Below are positions 26,317 to 34,658 of a stretch of 64,000 nt of DNA, piece by piece. Source of the stretch: Streptomyces sp. NBC_00154. Its GTDB lineage: Bacteria > Actinomycetota > Actinomycetes > Streptomycetales > Streptomycetaceae. The notes beneath the pieces were generated by a model that worked only from the letters and a program-made list of their open reading frames with translations, made no database searches and was not told the DNA's origin. A program made the position numbers and the translations under genes. Each line of letters begins with the position of its first letter. Position 1 is the stretch's first letter. Where the stretch lies: assembly GCF_026342835.1 (NCBI RefSeq), contig NZ_JAPEMI010000001.1:248001-312000 (forward strand), read 5' to 3'.

Positions 26317-26784
26317 ATGCATGACGAGCAAGCAGCCACTCCCCGTACGTCTCACCCGCACCGCCCAACCCCTGCTCCCCTGGCGCCACTTCACGATGCG
26401 CTTCAGTTCACCCCACGCGGCGCCCGTCTCGCCCGACGCCTGGCCGGGGAACGCCTCGACGCCTGGGGAATCCCTTACGGAAGCGACGCCCACGACGTGC
26501 TGACGCTGATCGTGGCGGAGCTCAGCGCGAACGCCGTACGCCACGGGCGCGTACCCGGCCGCGACTTCCGCCTCCGGCTCTCGGCCGAGGGCACGCCTCT
26601 GCGCGTGGAGGTCACCGACTCACGCGGCGAGAGCGTCCCGGCCCTGGCCGAACCGTCCAACGACCTGGACGGACCCCGCGGCCTCCTCCTGGTGGCCGCA
26701 CTCACCGACCGCTGGGGCTGGTATCCGTGCATCGACGGGCCCGGCAAAACAGTGTGGGCCCTTCTGGACGTGGACCTGCCGTAG
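26317..26784 (+). CDS. Anti-sigma-factor-like ATP-binding protein (HATPase_c_2)
   Basis: This is a small RsbW/SpoIIAB-like ATPase of 155 residues. The N box is LIVAELSANAVRHG and the G1 box VEVTDSRGESVP. A short glycine loop DLDGPRGLLLVAALTDRWG precedes the end. Many Streptomyces DUF397/Scr1 loci carry exactly such a divergent gene, and these ATPases are thought to bind a sigma factor or partner kinase-style. No sigma factor is nearby. The ATG at 26317 has only a weak ribosome site. Confidence 0.85.
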   Translation: MHDEQAATPRTSHPHRPTPAPLAPLHDALQFTPRGARLARRLAGERLDAWGIPYGSDAHDVLTLIVAELSANAVRHGRVPGRDFRLRLSAEGTPLRVEVTDSRGESVPALAEPSNDLDGPRGLLLVAALTDRWGWYPCIDGPGKTVWALLDVDLP

Positions 26785-26914
26785 TCGCTCATCCACTCAC
26801 GCCACCGCCCCACCCCGCCCCATCGGCCCGGAACCCCGCCCTTAGCGCCGACCGACATCACCAGGCGATCGACACGAACCGGCCGAAGGTTCCGCACGAG
26901 ATGCCCGCAGGAGG

Positions 26915-27110
26915 ACCCAGTTGCGGCGTCCTGCGAACGGCTGATCCGCTGCGCCACATGGGACACGGTCTCAGTAGCCTTGGAGTCCTTCGCCCAGCTC
27001 CGTGTCTCGCGGGCCGGTCACAGCTTGAACACCACTCCGCGCCATGTCCATCCCGCGTCGAGAACCGCGGCCCGCAGGGGACCCTTCATCTCTCCGGGCC
27101 GAAGCGGAAC
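26915..27110. repeat. Dispersed ~200-bp repeat, copy 1
   Basis: This segment is closely similar (same order, few substitutions, a small 6-base gap) to 32120-32322, in the same orientation 5.2 kb away. It contains the C-terminal codons of an unrecognised minus-strand protein (MKGPLRAAVLDAGWTWRGVVFKL-type ending). The shared part stops abruptly at both edges. Confidence 0.8.
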
Positions 27111-27345
27111 ACCTCCGTCTTGCGCAGGCGGCCGTCGGCCCCCGCTCGACCTCCCACTTCCGGGAAACTGCGGTCACCTGTCCACGGGAGTACTCGCGCG
27201 ACGCCCGCAGGCTGGGAGTGTCCCCGACCCACATGACCTCCCACTGCTCGTCGAAGGTACGGACCTCGTGCTTCTCCGGGGCCAGACGCATCCGGGTCTT
27301 GTGGTCCGGTCCAGCCGGGTACGGACGAAGAACGTGCGCAGGGCA
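27018..27345 (-). pseudogene. Degraded gene of unknown family (carries repeat copy 1)
   Basis: Read across three minus-strand frames, this region gives RTFDEQWEVMWVGDTPSLRA, then SREYSRGQVTAVSRKWEVE, then GRLRKTEVFRFGPE, then LRAAVLDAGWTWRGVVFKL and a stop at 27018. At least two frameshifts separate these parts. I do not recognise the family. The same C-terminus recurs at 32240-32320, so at least two copies of this gene once existed here. Confidence 0.5.
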
Positions 27346-27360
27346 GGCTCCAGGATCCGC

Positions 27361-27403
27361 CACTCCGCCACTCCGCCACTCCGCCACTCCGCCACTCCGC
27401 CAC
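27361..27403. repeat. 8-bp tandem repeat (CACTCCGC, 5 copies)
   Basis: Five exact consecutive copies of CACTCCGC plus three bases. The unit is not a multiple of three, so copy-number change would shift any reading frame. It lies at the junction between two gene remnants. Confidence 0.95.
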
Positions 27404-27541
27404 CAAGAAGTCCTACATGCGCGAGTGGTGCGAGAAGCACTCCAGTAACGCCTCGGAGGTGACCGAAGCGTTTCTGCCGGAGCTCTCCGAGGCGGTCGAG
27501 ACGTACGTCGGCCTGGTCATCGAGCCGCTGATCAGTTCGCT

Positions 27542-28262
27542 CTCGGAGAGGACCCGGCAACCACCGAGGCTGAGGCCGATGCCTTCCTTCAGAAGGCGAC
27601 GGCGCTGATGGCCAAGTACTGCATCGAGTAGGCCGCTCCAGGGCGACGAGCCGAGCTCCGAGCACCCCATCGACCGGGTGGTCGAGGTCACTGCTCCCTG
27701 GATGCGCGAGTGCAAGAGGCTCCTTGCCTGGATCGCAGGCCAGATGCGCTGCCAGTCCGTCCATCCCGGCGGGCAGGCCAACCGGCACCGGGTGCACCTG
27801 CTCGGCTTCGCCTCGAACCTTCACACCGTGGATGTTCTGTAGGCGAGCCTGCGTCTCCAGATGCTGCGCGGTGCCGACCGGGCGGATGCGGAACAGCCGT
27901 CGAGGGAGGACGCGCGCGTCTACAAGCGGTCCTGGATGCTCGGCCTCATCCGCGCGGTGACCTCCCGGACCGGCGACGCCGAACGCGCGGCCCGCGAGGA
28001 CACCGAGCGCGATCGGCAGGAAACCGCGGCGGACGCCACCGTGGGCCGCGGCGTTGCCCTCGTCCTCGCCGACCGGACGGCCGCTGCCGAGGCCGAAGTT
28101 GCGCCCCGCTACCCGAAGCTGGGTAAGACACGGGCCACGCGCTACAAGGGCAGCGGCTACCGGCAGGGACACGCGGACGGAAAGCAGGCGAACGTCGGTG
28201 GCCTCTCCCTGGACGGTCTGGACAATGAGATGGACCTCGTAGGGGCGAAACTCACCGTCTGA
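27542..28262 (+). pseudogene. Broken DUF2786 gene
   Basis: The DUF2786 signature is visible as GEDPATTEAEADAFLQKATA and LMAKYCIE, ending at TAG 27629. After a frame change the protein continues as APWMRECKRLLAWIAGQMRC, passes a second stop at 27840 and goes on through LGKTRATRYKGSGYRQGHAD to the end at 28260. The segment 27417-27541 (KKSYMREWCEKHSS) is in yet another frame and may belong to the same or another gene. DUF2786 proteins are common near plasmid- and phage-derived regions of Streptomyces. Function is unknown. Confidence 0.75.
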
Positions 28263-28421
28263 TCCCGGCTTTCGGGCCGGCCGCCGGTGCAGCATCAGCG
28301 TGCCCAGGTCTGCTCGACCGCTCCCGGCGCTCGGGTACCGGCCAGAACCCTTGGCGCCGGGATGGCGCTTAATGACCTCGACGTCGACAGAGGACCGTAC
28401 GGGGTGGACGGCCCGGCCGCT

Positions 28422-29483
28422 TCACCGGCCCGCGGTGAGGGTGTCCAGGAGGGCGGCGGTGAACTCCTTGGGTTTGTCAATGTGTACGGCGTGGCCGGCG
28501 TCCGGGATGGCGGTTTCGCGGACAGGGCCGCCGGTGGCGGCGTAGCGATCAAGTGCGTGGCGGGTCTGGGCGACCATGGGCTGGGCGGGGCAGTGCTCGG
28601 CGCCGGGCCAGCCGGGGACGGCGCCGAGTGCACCGAGGTGGGCGAGGTCGAAGAGGGAGGTGTCGGAGACGATGAGGTCGTCGGTGCCGCGGATCCAGCC
28701 GATGGGCGGTTTGGGATCGATCCGGTGCAGGTCGTCGATGCGGAAGTGGGTGGGGGCCATGGCGTTGAGGACACCTCGGGGGCCGGGGGCGGTGCCGGGC
28801 CATTGGTCGCTGGGACGGGTGTCGCCGGGGTAGTGGTCGTCGCCGGTGCGGGTGGAGAGCATGGCGTCGACGAAAGCATCCTCAAGGGCGGGGCGGAGCG
28901 GCGGTTTGACGTAGCTGGAGGCAAGGACGGCGCGGGGTGAGAGCGGTGAGTCCTCGCTGCGGTCGCCGTCTTTGAGGCGCTGGACGAATTCGGGGTTGAC
29001 GGTGCCTGCGCCGGAGCCGGCGCCGTCGGGGTGGTTGAGCCGGCCGTCGGGGCCGTGGGTGCCGCCGAAGCCGTACGGGGAAACGGGGTTGACGAGGGTG
29101 AGGCTGCGGACGGCCGCGGGTTGATCGCGGAGGTGTTGGAGAGCGATGCCGCCGCCCATGCTCCAGCCGACGAGGTGGACGCGGTCGAGCGCGAGAGTGT
29201 CACAAAGAGCAGTGAGGTCGTCGCTGAAGTCCCGGACGCCGCGGGTGGCGTCGACGGGGAGGGCGTCGGTGTCGCCGAAGCCGCGGAGGTCGACGGCAAG
29301 GGGACGGTAGGGGTGGGGCAGGTCGAGCATGGTCTGTTGCCAGAAGGTGGAGGCGGAGACGTTGCCGTGGACGAAGAGGACGGGTTCTCCGGTCCGGTCG
29401 GGGAGTTCGAGGAGGTTGAGGGTGAGCCGGGGGGTGGTGATCCGTCGAGCGCGGATGCCGGGGAGAAGTGCGGGCGAGGTCAT
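28422..29483 (-). CDS. Alpha/beta hydrolase
   Basis: This is a 353-residue alpha/beta-hydrolase without a signal peptide. The oxyanion region is VLFVHGNVSAS, the nucleophile elbow GWSMGGG, and the catalytic His lies in AGHAVHID near the C-terminus. The cap domain region holds a long insertion (about 180-280). ATG 29483 follows AAGGAC and lies 25 bases after the stop of the upstream secreted hydrolase, suggesting an operon. The substrate cannot be inferred; esters, lactones or epoxides are possible. Confidence 0.85.
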   Translation of the reverse strand: MTSPALLPGIRARRITTPRLTLNLLELPDRTGEPVLFVHGNVSASTFWQQTMLDLPHPYRPLAVDLRGFGDTDALPVDATRGVRDFSDDLTALCDTLALDRVHLVGWSMGGGIALQHLRDQPAAVRSLTLVNPVSPYGFGGTHGPDGRLNHPDGAGSGAGTVNPEFVQRLKDGDRSEDSPLSPRAVLASSYVKPPLRPALEDAFVDAMLSTRTGDDHYPGDTRPSDQWPGTAPGPRGVLNAMAPTHFRIDDLHRIDPKPPIGWIRGTDDLIVSDTSLFDLAHLGALGAVPGWPGAEHCPAQPMVAQTRHALDRYAATGGPVRETAIPDAGHAVHIDKPKEFTAALLDTLTAGR

Positions 29484-29508
29484 GGTCCGTCCTTGGGAGT
29501 GGCGGGGG

Positions 29509-30768
29509 TCAGCCGAGCCAGGCGGCGATCTGGGCGCTGGCGGAGGAGTGCCAGCCGAGTTGGAGGTGGTTGGCGGTGGTGATAAGGGCGGTGCCGGCAA
29601 CGTTGGCGATGCCGGTGCGGTCGAGGGCACTGTTCACGAAGACCACGCCGTCGCTGGGGCCGCGGTTCTCGTTGTAGATGCCGAGGACGTTGGGGGATCC
29701 ACCGGCGAGAAGGTAGGTGGCGATGCTGCCGGGGATGCCTGCGTTGTGGAGTGGGGTGATCAGGGAGCCGGCGTCGATTGCGGTCTGGATGCCGCTGCCG
29801 GAGGTGTAGAAGCCCTGGCCACCGTGGTAGGTGGTGTACCAGTCCTGTTGGGTTGTGTCGATGCCGTAGGTGGCGTCCCAGCGGGCGAGCATCTGACGCT
29901 GTCCAGGGTAGACGTCGTAGCCGTCGGTGGGGGCGAAGGCGAATTCGGGGTGGGCGGTGTAGGTGCCGTAGCAGGTCATGTAGAGGTGGGGCGAGGGTGC
30001 GTTGACGCTGCCGCCACACTGGGGCCAGATGCTGAAGTCGTGGGCCCAGCCGTGGGCGTAGGGGTAGTCGTAGCCGCCGTTGGGGCCGCCGAGGGTGATG
30101 AAGCGGCGTACGTCTCCGGCGTAGGGGCGTCCCCAGGTGGGGCGCAGTGAGGAGACGTAGGCTCGTGTCGACATCTCCCCCTTGCTCCAGCCGACGAGGT
30201 CTACCTGACTGACGCCGAGCCGGTCCTTGATGGCGGTGATGGCGTCGCCGACCTGCTGGGCCTGCATCAGATTGTCGCCCTGCTTATGGGCGAAGTTGAC
30301 GGCGAAGACGCGGTAGCCGCGGGCGGCGAGGTACTGCATGAGTCCGGTGCTGGGGCAGGAGGCCGTACCGCAGCCGTAGCCACCGGCTTCGCCGGGGTTC
30401 GCCCAGGCGCGGTCGGCGTTGTCGTTGGCGCCGTGGACGAGGAGGACTGGGGTCTGGCGACTACCGCTGTTCCAGCCGGGGGCGGAGTAGAGGAGGAAGC
30501 GGCCTGAGTAGGGCTGCTTGACGCCGCCGAAGAAGGTGCGTCGCTGACCGTCCTGGTCGCCACGGCCGTCCTGGGGGTACTGCTCGGCATGGAAGCCGCT
30601 GGTGGTGTCGAGGTAGCGGTCGACGCGGTCCCAGCCATTGGCGACGCTGGTGTAGGTGGCTTCGAGGCTGAGGTAGCTGGGTGGGGCGGCGTGGGCCGGT
30701 GTAGTGGGTGCTCCGAGGCTCAGCAGTGTGAGAAGCAGGCCGAGCAAAGTGCTCGTTGCTCTGCGCAT
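29509..30768 (-). CDS. Secreted lipase/esterase-like alpha/beta hydrolase
   Basis: This 419-residue exported hydrolase has a Sec signal peptide (MRRATSTLLGLLLTLLSLGA to AHA). LLVHGANDNADRAW supplies the oxyanion region and DLVGWSKGEM a GxSxG nucleophile elbow (GWSKG). A His in the LITTANHLQLGWHSS tail completes a plausible triad. Two short Cys pairs (YGCGTASC) suggest disulfides. ATG 30768 has GGGAGAG upstream and is preferred to an in-frame extension lacking a signal. It resembles secreted triacylglycerol lipase-like proteins of actinomycetes. Confidence 0.82.
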   Translation of the reverse strand: MRRATSTLLGLLLTLLSLGAPTTPAHAAPPSYLSLEATYTSVANGWDRVDRYLDTTSGFHAEQYPQDGRGDQDGQRRTFFGGVKQPYSGRFLLYSAPGWNSGSRQTPVLLVHGANDNADRAWANPGEAGGYGCGTASCPSTGLMQYLAARGYRVFAVNFAHKQGDNLMQAQQVGDAITAIKDRLGVSQVDLVGWSKGEMSTRAYVSSLRPTWGRPYAGDVRRFITLGGPNGGYDYPYAHGWAHDFSIWPQCGGSVNAPSPHLYMTCYGTYTAHPEFAFAPTDGYDVYPGQRQMLARWDATYGIDTTQQDWYTTYHGGQGFYTSGSGIQTAIDAGSLITPLHNAGIPGSIATYLLAGGSPNVLGIYNENRGPSDGVVFVNSALDRTGIANVAGTALITTANHLQLGWHSSASAQIAAWLG

Positions 30769-31101
30769 CGCGGCTCTCCCGTCCGGGGGCGGACTCGGCG
30801 GTTCGAGTCCGTCACGGTAGGACGGTGCGGGGGACCTTCCCATGGGGCGGGCAGCCATAGGTGCGGGGCAAAGGAGTGTGTCGTGCCGCCATGTGCTGGG
30901 TCCCGAAACCCGGGTTTCGAGGCCCGAGTTACGGCACCGCCCTCGTCATTCTTTCGTGGGTAGGTCCCAGGGTCTTCGGCCGAGTCCTGAGCTTCGGAAA
31001 CCGGGCGCCGGGACATGAGCGGCGAGACCCGGGCACCGGGATCCGAGTGCCTTCTTTGACCGGCGGGGTCATAGGGGGTGGGAAACCCCCTGACCTCCCC
31101 G
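30769..31101. other. Intergenic region, no gene seen
   Basis: It should contain the promoter of the minus-strand lipase-like gene. A short hairpin (GGGGGTGGGAAACCCCC, about 31075-31091) is present. No coding sequence is supported. Confidence 0.4.
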
Positions 31102-31683
31102 ACCCGTAACGGCGAGCAAGTACGACTGGACTACCACTCCGCCGCGGACACAGCCGACACCCGCACCGTCCCCGGCCCCCTCCTCCACCCCGGGTGCGGA
31201 GCGCCCCTCCCCCGCCTACCTGGCGCTGGCCCAACTCGGCCGCACAGAACCGCGCCTGGCCCTCTCCACAGCCGACTGCACGGCGCTGGAGGAGCTGACC
31301 TCGGACTGGCTGGCGCGGGGCGTGGCGTGACCCCGGACTACCTCATCCGGTCCCTCGTCGCCGGGCTGCCGGACGAGGTCAACTCACCGCTGGGCTTCGT
31401 CCGCCGCAGGCTCCGCGACAAGATGCCCCCTAGTCTGCCCGCCACTGCTGCCCCCACCGCCCAGGCTGCTCATACCCCCCGCGTGATGATGGAGTGCACC
31501 CAGTGCGGTGGCCCCGGCCGCCCGGAAGCACTCCCCGACGGCCTCTGCCGCGCCTGCCGCCGACCCGCTTCGGGGCCGGACACGCCCCCGGCCCCGATAA
31601 CCGGCCACGTCACCACACCCGTCGCCGAACGTGATGTACGCGGTCTCGTCGCCGGACTTCGCGGCATGCTCAAGTCCCCCTGA
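31102..31683 (+). pseudogene. 3' part of a MarR-like helix-turn-helix protein gene, frameshifted
   Basis: One frame reads a Pro/Thr-rich linker, then SPAYLALAQLGRTEPRLALS and ALEELTSDWLARGVA, and stops at 31328. Directly after, in the next frame, comes TPDYLIRSLVAGLPDEVNSP then LGFVRRRLRDKMPP and a Cys4 tail (MMECTQCG, LCRACR). This is the C-terminal half of a common Streptomyces winged-helix protein. The DNA-binding half is missing and the rest carries a frameshift. Confidence 0.65.
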
Positions 31684-31724
31684 CCCGGCCTGATGTGGGC
31701 AAGCACAGCCCCCTGCCTGCGCCC

Positions 31725-32150
31725 TCAGCAGTGCACTTCGGCCCACACGCACTTGGTGCAGGCATCGAGGACCGCGCATCCCCAGCGGCTCGCGTACGCC
31801 TCGACGAGCAGCAGACCGCGCCCGGTCTCGTCCTCCGGACCGCAAGACTTCGGAGCTGTAGCCGGGGGGAGGCGCTCGGGGGGGTGTCGGTGACCTCGAT
31901 ACGGACGGTCTCGGGCAACAACCGCAGCGCCAGCCGGAAGTCTCGGCCCGGCAGGCGTTCATGGGCGATCGCGTCGGACGCGAGCTCTGCCGTGACGAGT
32001 GCGACGGCCTGCGCGGCAGCCGAGTCGTGTGGGACTCCGCGCCACTCGGTCAGTTGCTGTACGGCAAGATTACGAGCGAGTCGCGCACCGCGGCGGGTGC
32101 TGCTGAGCCGCAGCGTGAAACCCAGTTGCCGCGTTCTGCGAACGGCTGAT
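31725..32150 (-). pseudogene. Frameshifted anti-sigma-like ATPase gene
   Basis: The first part reads LGFTLRLSSTRRGARLARNL, LVTAELASDAIAHERLPGRD and VRIEVTDTPPSASP, matching the N box and G1 region of HATPase_c_2 proteins like the gene at 26317. The expected C-terminal part (TGRGLLLVEAYASRWGCAV) is present but in another frame, ending at TGA 31725. Its 5' end merges with repeat copy 2. Confidence 0.7.
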
Positions 32151-32322
32151 CCGCTGCACCGGATGGGACACGGCCTCAGTAGCCTTGGAGTCCTCCGCCC
32201 AGCTCCGTGTCTCATAGGCCGGTCAGAGCTTGAACTCCAACACCACTCCACGCCCTGTCCATCCCGCGTCGAGGACCGCGGCCCGCAGGGGTTCCTTCAT
32301 CTCTCCAGGGCCGAAGTGGAAC
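32120..32322. repeat. Dispersed ~200-bp repeat, copy 2
   Basis: This is the partner of 26915-27110, same orientation. On the minus strand it encodes FGPGEMKEPLRAAVLDAGW then TGRGVVLEFKL and a stop, the tail of the same unknown protein. Immediately beyond 32322 the sequence passes into an IS110 fragment, so the copy is truncated. Confidence 0.8.
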
Positions 32323-32349
32323 GCATGGAAGCCGAGAACGGCCGCGGCC

Positions 32350-32547
32350 TGTGACCATTGCGTCCTTGGCGTCGGTCTTGCCCATCCCCCGGTAGCCGGC
32401 CGATGCCCGGTTGACCGTGAGGCCAGGTATGTAGACGACCTGCTGGCCGTGGTTGAGCAGGATGTTGGTCCACAAGGCGGCCATGCCGTCGGCGACGTCG
32501 ACCGCCCAAACCACGTCTTCGCTCACGGTCAGCACGTCGGTGAGCAG
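32350..32547 (-). pseudogene. IS110-family transposase fragment (N-terminal domain)
   Basis: The minus strand reads VWAVDVADGMAALWTNILLN, then VVYIPGLTVNRASAGYRG and GKTDAKDA. This is the DEDD RuvC-like domain of IS110 transposases, with catalytic Asp in VDVADG and TDAKDA. Similarity ends where the repeat copy begins. No other part of this element is adjacent. Confidence 0.8.
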
Positions 32548-32551
32548 GGCC

Positions 32552-32603
32552 TGTCAACGCTCTCGCAGAATTGACCCCGCACCAGTCCCGCAGAATTGAC
32601 CCC
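32552..32603. repeat. Probable IS21-type terminal sequence with a doublet
   Basis: It begins TGTCAACG and holds two copies of CGCAGAATTGACCCC (32564-32578 and 32589-32603) spaced 25 bases apart. IS21 ends typically start TG and carry repeated binding sites. An istB fragment 450 bases to the right supports this. Confidence 0.55.
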
Positions 32604-32673
32604 CTGGGGTCGGTTCGGGCCTGTCCGCGGGCTCGTGCGCGAGGTGAAGCTCGTCTGCCCGATACTGTCCGGC

Positions 32674-33042
32674 GTGGACTTCACCTCTGGCGGGACGGAC
32701 GGGCCGCGTCTTGACGCAGCCGCCGTGGCTCAGCTTGATCTTGGCAGCAACGTCTGGGGATCTCTGACCGGGACAGTCAGCGCCCAAAGTACGGCTGAGC
32801 TGTTCTTCCGCGCCGGCTGGCGGGTCCGTCGATCGAGCTGGACCGAGTTCCAGGTCGAGAACGAGTGCGCGGAACTTGAGCTGGCTCCGCTAGAACCCGT
32901 CGTGTTTAGCGGGTTCGTGGATCCCAATCGCATCACTGACCTGCTGGGGGGACTGAGCGGGATGGGCTTGTCCTTCAGCGTCGAATTCGAAGACCCCGAA
33001 GGGCGAGAGCACATCTTTCGGTCGGCCGACCAGCGCGACTGA
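32674..33042 (+). CDS. Hypothetical protein between IS21 fragments
   Basis: This is a 122-residue protein of no recognised family, from GTG 32674 (GTG 32635 is also possible). It reads as a compact alpha/beta protein with LFFRAGWRVRRSSWTEFQVE and LEPVVFSGFVDPNRITDLLG. Acidic content is high. Size and acidity recall orphan immunity proteins, but that is only an impression. It lies between an IS21-like end and an istB fragment, so it may be cargo or an insertion into a dead element. No clear ribosome site is seen. Confidence 0.5.
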   Translation: MDFTSGGTDGPRLDAAAVAQLDLGSNVWGSLTGTVSAQSTAELFFRAGWRVRRSSWTEFQVENECAELELAPLEPVVFSGFVDPNRITDLLGGLSGMGLSFSVEFEDPEGREHIFRSADQRD

Positions 33043-33047
33043 CAGGC

Positions 33048-33231
33048 TCAGTCGTGGTGAGCCCGGTTGTCCTTCGCCAGGAGCTCGCGTCGCTGGCGAG
33101 TCCGGTAGGAGTCGCCGGTCAGGGTGAGGACCTCGGCGTGGTGGACCAGGCGGTCGATCATCGCGGCCGCGACGACGTCGTCGGAGAAGGTTTCTCCCCA
33201 GCGCCCGAAGGGCCACGGTTCCTCCGCTCAA
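33048..33231 (-). pseudogene. istB fragment (IS21-family helper ATPase, C-terminus)
   Basis: The minus strand gives WGETFSDDVVAAAMIDRLVH then HAEVLTLTGDSYRTRQRREL and a stop at 33048. This is the C-terminus of IstB, the AAA+ helper of IS21 transposition. The upstream Walker motifs are absent. Confidence 0.85.
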
Positions 33232-33464
33232 TCGATGTGTCCCGTTCTCCCAGACGACCTCGCGAGCGTGGCCCTACTCAGCGATGCACCCACAGGGGCC
33301 CGCAGCTCCTAATCAGCGGCCGAGTCGTCGTGAGGCGCCAGGCGGCCAGGTGACGTGAACCATCGACGGCAACCCAATCAGAGCCATACCCGGTGCCTCT
33401 GGATCCCAGGACCATACGATCGGCCCGTCCGACCCACCAACAACGTAGGACTCGATCAAGTTCA

Positions 33465-33830
33465 TTAGCGACGTGCGTCGTGGTCACGGAGCCACTGGAC
33501 CTGGTCCAGGACCCACTGACGACGAGCATCGTCTTCGCTTACCCAGTAACCGCCGCGGTCACCGTGGTGGTGGACCCAGTAGCGATGTCCATCTCGGTGG
33601 TGTACCCAATAACCACGACCATCGCCGTGGTGCTCGCCCCAACCCTGACCCCAGCGACCGGACCAGCCCTCGTGGTGGGCGTCTGCGGACCACTGAGAAA
33701 CGACGGCGGGCCGGTCGGCAGTCGCGGGAGTCGCCGCCGAGGCGGAACCGCCGGTGGCGAGGAGTCCTGCCGCCGCGATTGCTGCAGAGGCCACTGCAAC
33801 GGCAGCCCGACGCGCCAACGTGTATCCCAT
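33465..33830 (-). CDS. Small secreted Trp/His-rich protein
   Basis: This is a 121-residue precursor with a clear signal peptide (MGYTLARRAAVAVASAAIAA to ASAA). The mature ~85 residues are dominated by tandem aromatic/His units (GRGYWVHHRDGHRYWVHHH, GGYWV) between acidic and Arg-rich ends. The ATG has GGAGGAAAG just upstream. The His/Trp pattern suggests metal or surface binding; no family was recognised. An AT-richer upstream stretch with an inverted repeat at 33916-33935 probably holds the promoter. It is monocistronic amid decayed mobile DNA. Confidence 0.75.
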   Translation of the reverse strand: MGYTLARRAAVAVASAAIAAAGLLATGGSASAATPATADRPAVVSQWSADAHHEGWSGRWGQGWGEHHGDGRGYWVHHRDGHRYWVHHHGDRGGYWVSEDDARRQWVLDQVQWLRDHDARR

Positions 33831-33915
33831 GATCTTTCCTCCTTGCTTGCCCCGTGACCTGCAAGATCAGAGCCGCGGGCTGCCTTTGATCAGGCACTTG
33901 CGACACTACGCCGAG

Positions 33916-33935
33916 ATAGTTGAACAGAAAACTAT
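33916..33935. promoter_or_regulatory. Inverted repeat upstream of the Trp/His-rich protein gene
   Basis: ATAGTT-8-AACTAT lies about 85 bases upstream of the start, in unusually AT-rich sequence for this genome. This placement suits an operator or promoter element for the minus-strand gene. Confidence 0.4.
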
Positions 33936-33999
33936 TTTGCCTGTGAGGAGGGCCACGGTCCGAAAAAGTAGTTGCGTCGGAATATTTCAACGGCTCGCA

Positions 34000-34658
34000 C
34001 GAGTGCGCTGGCGGGAGCTCGGCTCCCCACGGAGGCGGTGAGCGCGTGGGCGAGAGCGAGCCCTGAGGACGCGGGCGTCGCGGTCGTTCCCGCAGGGGCT
34101 GATGTCGAGCAGTGCGCCGCGGCCTGAGCAGCTCTCCACGGGAGGTCCGGTGGCTCCTACATCAAGACCCCGGACGCGTGTGGTACTCGAGAGCTGTGGG
34201 AAAGTTCCGGCACTCCCAAGTACCACTGAGTCTGCGCTCTGCCGGAGCCGGTGCACTGTCCCCAAGGATTCCGGTCGCATCGGCGCGAACATGCGCCTAC
34301 CACGGCCGCTACTGCGGACGTCTTCTGCGGGTCCTTCTACATATCCGGCGTGGTCGCTGCCCGATGCCGCCCCGCCTCGAAGGCGTACCACGAGCGCAAA
34401 CGAGCTGAAGGAAGGTCACAGGCAGGCCGTCATCGCCCTCGCCGCCGCCGCTTGATCACCGTGCCGTCGAGCCCCATCGTGCGAGGCCGATCCACTTGCA
34501 GCGAGTCACCGGCCGGGCTTGACGACTCCATCGGGAATCGCTGCAGGCCCCGCCAACACGTGACCGGAACCGAACCGTGAAATGGCTTGGACGGACGAGC
34601 GAATACCGGCCCCCGGTCCGCCCACCGACCCGCAGCTGGATCGAATCCGACCAGAAGG
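34000..34658. other. Region of degraded mobile DNA
   Basis: Apart from the IS110 C-terminal remnant, no intact gene is supported between the small secreted protein and the epoxide hydrolase. Several short open stretches on both strands change frame repeatedly. Confidence 0.5.
34290..34455 (+). pseudogene. IS110-type transposase remnant (C-terminal end)
   Basis: Across two frames the plus strand reads FYISGVVAARCRPASKAYHE, RKRAEGRS and then HRQAVIALAAA. This matches the C-terminal ISGVV-ASKAFYERKRAEGK-QALIALAR segment of IS110-family transposases. It carries a frameshift at about 34415 and lacks all upstream domains. It is on the opposite strand from the IS110 fragment at 32350. Confidence 0.55.

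Noticed and set aside
25083..26784. Undescribed defence system at the DUF397/regulator/ATPase locus
   Set aside because: This trio is a common Streptomyces regulatory unit, and the regulator is probably frameshifted here.
27361..27403. CRISPR-like array
   Set aside because: The 8-bp units are contiguous with no spacers and no cas genes are near; this is a simple tandem repeat.
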